From contig CALEYW010000025.1 in NCBI GenBank assembly GCA_937927945.1, positions 1 to 64,000 on the forward strand: 64,000 nucleotides of DNA, in the 5' to 3' direction. A program made the position numbers and the translations under genes. The notes beneath the pieces were generated by a model. That model worked only from the letters and a program-made list of their open reading frames with translations, did no database searches and had not been told where the DNA came from. Shown here piece after piece: positions 58,547 to 64,000 of this stretch; position 1 is the first letter of the stretch, and every line of letters begins with the position of its first letter. This DNA is from an uncultured candidate division WPS-2 bacterium. GTDB lineage: Bacteria > Vulcanimicrobiota > Vulcanimicrobiia > Vulcanimicrobiales > Vulcanimicrobiaceae.

Positions 58547-58554
58547 CGGGCGCG
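58534..58554 (-). promoter_or_regulatory. Hairpin exposing the overlapped stop/start GTGA in its loop
   Basis: On the minus strand CGCGCCCG and CGGGCGCG (8 bp, perfect) flank the 5-nt loop GTGAG. The loop holds the GTG start of the unknown-function gene and the TGA of the ATPase. No Shine-Dalgarno is present. Ribosomes ending the ATPase would open it, a simple layout for translational coupling. Confidence 0.4.
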
Positions 58555-59478
58555 AAATGCGGCGAGCCAGGGAAAGCGGCGGCGTGGCGGCACCGGCACG
58601 CCGTCAGCCCCCGCGGCGGAGGGCGCGGCGCCCCGTGCACCAGGCTGCGTAGCGAGCACGATCCCGCGCGCGCGGGCCGCAGCCTCGGCGTCGACACGCG
58701 TCGCGCGCGGCCGGCCGGCGGCTGCGGCGTCGCGCAGGGTCGCGTGAGCCAGGGTCAACAAGCGGCGCGGCGTTCCGGTCGCCGCGGTCACGATCGTGTC
58801 GATCGCTGCCTCGTCGAAGAGCGCCGTCATGTCGGCGGCCGAGCCGGCCCGGGCGACGCGATAGGCCAGCAGCGCGCGGGCTTCGTTCGCGTCGAGGGCG
58901 TCGAGGGCGATCCAGGTGTCGACCCGGTCGGCGAGGTTACGGCGCGAGTCGACCCGCCGCCGGAGTTCGGTCTGACCGAAGAGGACGACGTTGAGCAGCT
59001 TGCGCTGCGGGACGTCGTAGTTGAGCAGCAGCCGGATGACCTCGAAGATCTCGTCGCTGGCATTCTGGGCTTCGTCGATCAGCAGCGCCAGCGTCAGCCC
59101 GTCGAGCACCGCCGCGTCGTAGAGATAGTTCTTGAGCGCGTTCTTCAGCGCGGCGGGCGAGCGCGGCGGCAAGGCGAGCCCGAACGAGCGCGCGACGCCG
59201 AGCAGAAACTCCGTCTCGTTCGAAAACGACGGGTCGAGAATCTTGCCGAGCCGGACCTCGTCACGCCCGAGCAGCTCGCGTTCGAGCTGCGCCATCAGAC
59301 TGGTCTTCCCGGTGCCGGGGTCGCCGATGACGACCTGCAGTCCGCGCGATTCCAGCACGCCTTCGACCATGCGCTCGCGCGCCCCGGCGAGGGCCGGCGT
59401 GGTGCGGTAGAAGTGCGGATCAGCCGTGTCGAGGAACGGGTCGCGCTCCAGACCGTAATGCCGGAAGTAGGGGTTCAT
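58543..59478 (-). CDS. ExeA-like AAA ATPase
   Basis: 311 residues. It starts NPYFRHYGLERDPFLDTADPHFYRTTPALAGARERMVEGV, the ExeA/GspA-type opening. Walker A is GDPGTGKTS, Walker B LALLIDEAQNAS, sensor QTELRRRV and a lid helix VTAATGTPRRLLTLAHATL. It lacks the membrane segment and peptidoglycan-binding domain of ExeA, so it appears to be a soluble ATPase. TniB-type transposition helpers are related, but no transposase is nearby. First gene of a three-gene operon; ATG 59478 has no clear RBS. Confidence 0.82.
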   Translation of the reverse strand: MNPYFRHYGLERDPFLDTADPHFYRTTPALAGARERMVEGVLESRGLQVVIGDPGTGKTSLMAQLERELLGRDEVRLGKILDPSFSNETEFLLGVARSFGLALPPRSPAALKNALKNYLYDAAVLDGLTLALLIDEAQNASDEIFEVIRLLLNYDVPQRKLLNVVLFGQTELRRRVDSRRNLADRVDTWIALDALDANEARALLAYRVARAGSAADMTALFDEAAIDTIVTAATGTPRRLLTLAHATLRDAAAAGRPRATRVDAEAAARARGIVLATQPGARGAAPSAAGADGVPVPPRRRFPWLAAFRAR

Positions 59479-59528
59479 CCAAGGGGGAGGTTCGGCATGC
59501 GGCGGGCAGGCGGCCTTGTCGCGGCTCC

Positions 59529-59556
59529 TCACCTTTTCAGACGGCGATGCCGATTA
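59529..59556 (+). promoter_or_regulatory. Possible sigma-28-like promoter before the second glycosyltransferase cassette
   Basis: GCCGATTA (59549-59556) matches seven of eight bases of GCCGATAA. The -35 at the right spacing is TCAC (59529-59532), only two of four. Transcription would start on the GTG (59564), making a leaderless mRNA. Weak. Confidence 0.25.
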
Positions 59557-59563
59557 CCATCGG

Positions 59564-61657
59564 GTGAACGTTGCGAGGCCGTACGCGCTCGTGTGCCTCG
59601 GCGGCGGGCCTCGGTTCTCCGCACAGTTGCGCGCGCGTTTCGGTGCGGTTCCGTTTCGGTATGTCGGCGCTCCCTGGGGCGCTCCGTTCGGCGTCACCGC
59701 CGATCCGTCGCTCGATGCAGCACTCCGAGCGCTCGCTGTCGATACCGTCGTTCTGGTCGGTGGCTGGGTCGCGCTCGAACCGGCGGCGGCCGCCGTGCTG
59801 GCCGCGCTCGCCGAGCCGCAGACCCTCGTTGCGCCGGCGTTCGTGGATGCGTTGGGGCGGGATGCTGGAACCGGTGCGGTGCCCGTCCTGGATCCTGCGG
59901 GCGGACACGCGCGGATGTACACCGTGCTGAACGTTGCCTTGCACGCTGACGCGCCGTTGGAGCGGTTCGGTTTCGACGGGCGGTGCCTCGCGTCGCGCAT
60001 CGAGACGCTACGCTCGCTCGACCAGCTGCCGAGCGAGCCGGAGGAGTGGGTGACGACGACGATTCGCGCTGCCGCGGCCGGCGTGCGGCTGGTGTGCGCC
60101 GACGTGACCGTGCGTCTCGAATCGGGCTTTCAGCCCTCGAGCGGCGACGATCCTCGTCGGGCCGGCTTCGAGAGCGAGTTGGCGCGTGAGAGTGCGCCGT
60201 GGTGGTCGGGCTTCGCGCTCGACGCCGCGCGCGCTCGGGTGACCCGGTTGGTGCGCACGAATTTGGGCGAGGACCTCGTGGTCGTCGATCCGGCTCCGTG
60301 CGCGACCGTCGTGGTCGTCGGCGAACCCGCCGATCGCGGCGCCTGCGAAGCCGCCGTGCGCGCAAACGGGCTGCGCGTCGATGACATCGTATTCGCCGCC
60401 GGCCGGGACGCAGTAGCGGTCGCGAAGGCGACGTTGCGCAATCGCGGCGACCGGTACGTCGGTTTCATCGGTGCAGCGACCGTCGCCGCGCCGGGCTGGC
60501 TCGACGCGCTCGTGGCGACGCTCGAGCGCGACCAACTCGCGGCCATCGCCACGTTTGCGCCGGCCGGGATCGATGCGCGCGCAAGCGTCGTTGCGATGGC
60601 GCGCATTCCCGGCGCGTTTGCCCTGGACGCATTCGAGACGGTACACGGCGCGCTCGCCGATTTCGCCCTGCGCGTGACGCGCGATGCGAGGCGCGCGGTG
60701 GCGCGCGTCGCTCCCGAAGGGTTGTGCAGTCTGCCGCCGGCGACTGAGGATGCGGCCTTTCGCCTTCGGTACGGCCGTGCGCCGAGCGAGGCCGAACCAT
60801 CGCTCGCCGACGTTCCCGCGCCGCGCTTTCGCGGCATCGCGAGCATCGTCATGCTGTCGTGGAACGCGGCCCAATTCACCCGCATCGCGGTCGACTCGAT
60901 TCGCGCGGTGACGCGCTATCCGTATGAGATCGTGATCGTCGACAACGGGTCGGACGATGCGACGCACGCCGTGCTCGAAGGCCTCGCTGCCGAGGGCGAC
61001 GACGTTCGCATCATTTACAACGGGCGCAACCTCGGCTTCGGCGGCGGGATGAACGTCGGGATGCTCCACGCTCGCGGCGACGTCGTCGTGCTGTTGAACA
61101 ACGACGTCGTCGTGACGCAGGGCTGGCTGGAAGACCTGATCGGCGCGCTCGAACTGCGCCGCACGGTCGGCTGCACCGCGCCGCGCAGCAATCACGTCGC
61201 GAGCTCGCAAATCGTCTCGGCGGAGTACGCCGACATCGACGCGATGCGCGGGTTCGCCGCGGAGCGCCGCCGGAAGTTTCGCGGTCAGGGCTACACCGTC
61301 GACCGCGTCGTCGGCTTCTGCCTGTGCCTCGACCGGCGGTTGATCGACGAGATTGGCGGCTTCGACCCGCTCTACGGTATCGGCAACTTCGAGGACGACG
61401 ATCTCTCGGTGCGCATCCGTGCAGCCGGCTGGGGGATCTTCATCTGCGACGACGTCTTCATCCACCACTACGGCAGCGTCAGCTTCAAGGCGAATTCGGT
61501 CGACTATCGCAACCTCATGGAAACGAATTGGACGGCGTTCAATCGCAAGTGGGGTCTGCCGCCGGGGCCATTCCACCTTCTGTACGACGCTCGAAGCGTG
61601 ATGCGGCGCGGGTTCGACCACGAGCGCCACTTTGTGCCGCTGGGGGCGCCCGAATGA
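59564..61657 (+). CDS. Tandem GT-A glycosyltransferase (GT2 family)
   Basis: 697 residues. N-terminal half is a degenerate GT-A fold. C-terminal GT2 domain has IASIVMLSWNAAQFTRIAVDSIRAVTRYPYEIVIVDNGSDDAT, NLGFGGGMNVGMLHARGDVVVLLNNDVVV and acceptor/base region GIGNFEDDDLSVRIRAAGWGIFICDDVFIHHYG, as in rhamnosyl- or GlcNAc-transferases, and looks active. GTG 59564 gives the natural beginning VNVARPYALVCLGG; an upstream TTG at 59516 is possible. Likely modifies flagellin or surface glycan. Confidence 0.82.
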   Translation: MNVARPYALVCLGGGPRFSAQLRARFGAVPFRYVGAPWGAPFGVTADPSLDAALRALAVDTVVLVGGWVALEPAAAAVLAALAEPQTLVAPAFVDALGRDAGTGAVPVLDPAGGHARMYTVLNVALHADAPLERFGFDGRCLASRIETLRSLDQLPSEPEEWVTTTIRAAAAGVRLVCADVTVRLESGFQPSSGDDPRRAGFESELARESAPWWSGFALDAARARVTRLVRTNLGEDLVVVDPAPCATVVVVGEPADRGACEAAVRANGLRVDDIVFAAGRDAVAVAKATLRNRGDRYVGFIGAATVAAPGWLDALVATLERDQLAAIATFAPAGIDARASVVAMARIPGAFALDAFETVHGALADFALRVTRDARRAVARVAPEGLCSLPPATEDAAFRLRYGRAPSEAEPSLADVPAPRFRGIASIVMLSWNAAQFTRIAVDSIRAVTRYPYEIVIVDNGSDDATHAVLEGLAAEGDDVRIIYNGRNLGFGGGMNVGMLHARGDVVVLLNNDVVVTQGWLEDLIGALELRRTVGCTAPRSNHVASSQIVSAEYADIDAMRGFAAERRRKFRGQGYTVDRVVGFCLCLDRRLIDEIGGFDPLYGIGNFEDDDLSVRIRAAGWGIFICDDVFIHHYGSVSFKANSVDYRNLMETNWTAFNRKWGLPPGPFHLLYDARSVMRRGFDHERHFVPLGAPE

Positions 61658-63276
61658 GGTTGCGCTATCACACGCGGTTCCCGCGCGCACTGTGCGAAGG
61701 GATCGGCGAACTGCGGGGCGAGGTGCGTGCGGCGGCCTGGCGGCTCGAGCCGGTGCGTACCGTCGACGGTGAGGCCTACCTGCTCGACGTGACGCTCGTG
61801 GACGATGCCGGCGCCGTCGGCGTCGTCGGCGGCATCGCCGTCGATCGCCTTGCGCTCGCGGATCGTGGGCGGTCGCCGTTTGTGGCGCCGGCCGAGGCGC
61901 TCGTCATCGCGCGCCACCTCGAACGCGCATATGCGGTGATCGAAGCGCCCCTCATCGAACTGTTCGCCGTCCGCGGCGAGCCGCGCGAGCTGCTGCACGC
62001 ATTTCCCGGCGTCGCCGAAGCGATGGTCGGTGAACGGCGCCGTGCCGGCGCGCTGGGTGCCGCTCCGTATGCATGCGTGGCGCGCGTCCGCGGCCGTGAC
62101 GTAGCGGACGGCGCGTATCTCGAGACGTGCGTGGCGGGCGCGATACCGCCTGCGTCCGCCGGCGGCGCACCGCAGGTGTTCGGTAACCCGGGCGCAGCTG
62201 CGCGGTGCTACGTCGCGCTTTCGGATGGCGCGCTCGCCGCGCAGGACGGAGCCTACCGCGCCGCGCTCGACATCGCTGAGACACTCGGTGGAGACGAGCT
62301 GCGGGTGGATGTCGCGGGATACGACGGCCGGCCGCTCGACGGCTACGCGTTCGTCCACGTCGTTGGGCTGGACGATCCTCACGCTGCCGCGGCGCTGCTT
62401 CACGCTGCGCGCTCGAGCGGTTCGCGCACGCTGCTCACGCCGCGCTTCGACGACCCCGCGAACGGCGGCTTCTGGGGAGCGCGCGCGCACGCGCGCGTCC
62501 TGCGCATCACCGCGGATGAAGAACTCCTGGCGGCGTTCCTGGACGCGATGGCGGGACGGCATCTCGTGCTCGACGACGGCGTGCGTCCCGACGCCCCATG
62601 GGATCCGCTGCCCGGGTATCGCTACGCCGAACGCGGCGCCCTGGAGATCGCCGACGTCGTATTCGTCGCCTCGGCCGCCGAAGCACAGCGAGTTCGCGCG
62701 CTCGGCGTCGAGCGCGCGTTCGCCGCCTTCGTGCCGGTCGCGCCCCTGGTTGCCGCCCCGGAAGCGGATGCTGCGCCGCACGTGCTCGCCGTCGCACCCG
62801 TCGGACCGTTGTCCGCGTCGGCGACGATCGCGCGCGCGGCGGCGCGTGCAGAGCTCCCGGTGCGGTTCTGCGGCGCAATCGTCGACGGGGCGTACGCGGC
62901 GCGTGCGCGCTCGTACCTGGACGACCGCTCTGCGCTGGCGCCGGGCGATCCGGGCGCCGGTGCGCGCGTCGTGGTCGATGTGTCGTGGACCGGCGCGGAC
63001 CTTGGCCGCTTGGCCGGGTACGCCGTGCACGGCGTGCCGGTCGTCGCGTCCTCGCTCTGCGATGCGCGCGATGTGCTTGGGGCGAACGGCGTTTGGTCGG
63101 CCGACCCGGCGGTCGAGGTTGCGCTGGCGCGGACGCTGCGCGAGGCGTGGGACGCGCGCGGTCACGGCGATCCGGCGCTGACGGCGCTCGCAGCGCACGT
63201 TGGCGCGCGTTGCCGCGCGCACGTCCTGCGCGCCTGTCTGCGTGCCGGGTATTTGGCCGCCGAGCCCGTCGCATGA
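61654..63276 (+). CDS. GT-B-like protein, paralogue of the gene at 51139
   Basis: 540 residues. A beta-rich N-terminal domain (RLEPVRTVDGEAYLLDVTLVDDAGAVG) is followed by a GT-B-like half: GYAFVHVVGLDD, NGGFWGARAHARV, LEIADVVFVASAAEAQRV, HVLAVAPVGPLSASATIARAA, GYAVHGVPVVASSLCDARDVLG. The latter is the usual GT4 nucleotide region but lacks the clear E-x7-E. ATG overlaps the GT2 stop (ATGA). Confidence 0.65.
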   Translation: MRLRYHTRFPRALCEGIGELRGEVRAAAWRLEPVRTVDGEAYLLDVTLVDDAGAVGVVGGIAVDRLALADRGRSPFVAPAEALVIARHLERAYAVIEAPLIELFAVRGEPRELLHAFPGVAEAMVGERRRAGALGAAPYACVARVRGRDVADGAYLETCVAGAIPPASAGGAPQVFGNPGAAARCYVALSDGALAAQDGAYRAALDIAETLGGDELRVDVAGYDGRPLDGYAFVHVVGLDDPHAAAALLHAARSSGSRTLLTPRFDDPANGGFWGARAHARVLRITADEELLAAFLDAMAGRHLVLDDGVRPDAPWDPLPGYRYAERGALEIADVVFVASAAEAQRVRALGVERAFAAFVPVAPLVAAPEADAAPHVLAVAPVGPLSASATIARAAARAELPVRFCGAIVDGAYAARARSYLDDRSALAPGDPGAGARVVVDVSWTGADLGRLAGYAVHGVPVVASSLCDARDVLGANGVWSADPAVEVALARTLREAWDARGHGDPALTALAAHVGARCRAHVLRACLRAGYLAAEPVA

Positions 63277-64000
63277 CGGTCGAGCCATTTTGGGACGACG
63301 CTACGCATGCGGCGACGCGCGACCGCCTCCGCGCCGCAGCGGCGTTGCTCGGCGGCGACGTCATCGTCGCGTGCGACTTGGCCGGCCTCGCCGCGGCGGT
63401 GAAGCGGCTGATCGCCGCGCGCCGCGCCGGCGAATTGACGGCGCTCTTCGTCGCCCTCGGAGACGCGCGCGAAGCGCTCGTCGCGACGGTGTATGCGCAA
63501 GCCGTCGCGAACGACGATCCCGAGCAGCGCGCCGCGATCGTGGACGCCTTGAGCTACGGAACGCTGGCGCTCAACGGCAAGGCGCTCGGCGACTACGCCG
63601 TGCTCGAGCGCCCCACGCGCCGCACGCTCTATGCGGCGCTTCGGCTCGCCGACGTCGTCCTAATCGACTCGGCGGAACACGCGCGGCGTCTGGAAGCCGC
63701 GAGCGGCCGTGCTCCGAATCGCATGGTCGCCATCGGCGGCGCCGACGCCGCCGACATCGCGTTGCCGCACGGACGACGCGTGGTGGTGTACGCGCCGTCG
63801 ATGGAACGGGGTGCGTTGCGGCAATTCGACCTGCTCTTCGCGAACCGCGACTTCGTGTGGACCACGATCGCGCGCGACAATGCGAACGAACCCCTGCCGT
63901 TCGACACGGCGATCGCCGTCGCGCCGGCCTGGACGAGTCCGGACGACGCGTACGCACTGCGCACCCGCGGCGTGCGCGTCATCGCGCCGTTTAGTTCCGG
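63273..64000 (+). CDS. Glycosyltransferase-like protein, cut by the window end
   Basis: Open frame from ATG 63273 (overlapping the previous stop as ATGA) to the last base, 242 codons, no stop. Reads TVEPFWDDATHAATRDRLRAAAALLGG at the start, then GDVIVACDLAGLAAAVKRLIAARR, LYAALRLADVVLIDSAEHARRLEAASG and VVVYAPSMERGALRQFDLLFANRDFVW. The pattern of domain strands (LADVVLIDSAEHARRLE) is that of its two GT-B-like neighbours. The C-terminus is unseen. Confidence 0.6.
   Translation, partial: MTVEPFWDDATHAATRDRLRAAAALLGGDVIVACDLAGLAAAVKRLIAARRAGELTALFVALGDAREALVATVYAQAVANDDPEQRAAIVDALSYGTLALNGKALGDYAVLERPTRRTLYAALRLADVVLIDSAEHARRLEAASGRAPNRMVAIGGADAADIALPHGRRVVVYAPSMERGALRQFDLLFANRDFVWTTIARDNANEPLPFDTAIAVAPAWTSPDDAYALRTRGVRVIAPFSS

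Noticed and set aside
58543..59478. TniB-like transposon ATPase marking a mobile element
   Set aside because: No transposase, integrase, inverted repeats or target duplication in the surrounding sequence.
1..64000. CRISPR arrays, prophage or restriction systems
   Set aside because: No regularly spaced repeats and no cas, integrase, capsid or methylase/endonuclease genes were seen.

Overview
This is a high-GC window (roughly two thirds G+C by eye) from the chromosome of a free-living, motile, diderm bacterium. The outer-membrane and periplasmic ring proteins FlgH and FlgI, a LolA-like carrier and RfbC indicate two membranes. The FliW-CsrA-flagellin arrangement and a SpoIIE-type phosphatase are more familiar from Firmicutes-like lineages. 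High GC, many GTG/TTG/CTG starts and this gene mix suggest a member of Vulcanimicrobiota (Eremiobacterota, WPS-2). That placement is inference; no rRNA gene is present to settle it.

Positions 1-33,200 are mostly housekeeping genes in short, tightly overlapping operons. They comprise an M48 metalloprotease with a decayed tandem copy; tRNA-Gly(CCC) and tRNA-Cys(GCA), the latter running into a CHASE3/SpoIIE-type phosphatase; a hisF-hisIE-recG-HAD-rsmD-coaD chain; a prolyl oligopeptidase behind a DUF2249-Crp fusion regulator; a thioredoxin-like protein, enoyl-CoA hydratase and PhoU; and an ATP-grasp-like protein with a DUF1345 membrane protein. Next come a molybdopterin block (moaD, moaE, a MoeB-rhodanese fusion, moaA) interleaved with a hydrolase, rfbC, an aldo-keto reductase, queG and a LolA-like gene, and then a cytochrome c lipoprotein, a photolyase, an Xaa-Pro aminopeptidase, a B-box/DUF4870 protein and an ABC exporter.

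Positions 33,264-56,360 form a flagellar locus. The order is flgB-flgC-fliE, a Ser/Thr kinase, flgF-flgG-flgA-flgH-flgI-flgJ, flgM-flgN-flgK-flgL, fliW-csrA, flagellin, three glycosyltransferase-like genes, then flaG-fliD-fliS-fliT-like. A recurring sigma-28-type promoter (TAAA or close, 16 nt, then GCCGATAA-like) precedes flgF, flgM, flagellin and flaG, with weaker candidates before flgB and a late glycosyltransferase. Two leaders look regulatory. The flagellin leader has a GGA-bearing hairpin loop plus a GGA-rich Shine-Dalgarno, as in CsrA-controlled hag of Bacillus. The flgF leader is a multi-hairpin RNA that can sequester its own ribosome binding site.

Positions 56,391-64,000 hold a three-gene minus-strand operon (ExeA-like AAA ATPase, protein of unknown function, glycosyltransferase) and a second plus-strand glycosyltransferase cassette that runs off the window. 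This cassette is paralogous to the pair on the other side of flaG-fliDS. Taken together, the right half reads as a flagellum assembly and flagellin modification island with layered control: FlgM/sigma-28, FliW/CsrA and structured mRNA leaders.
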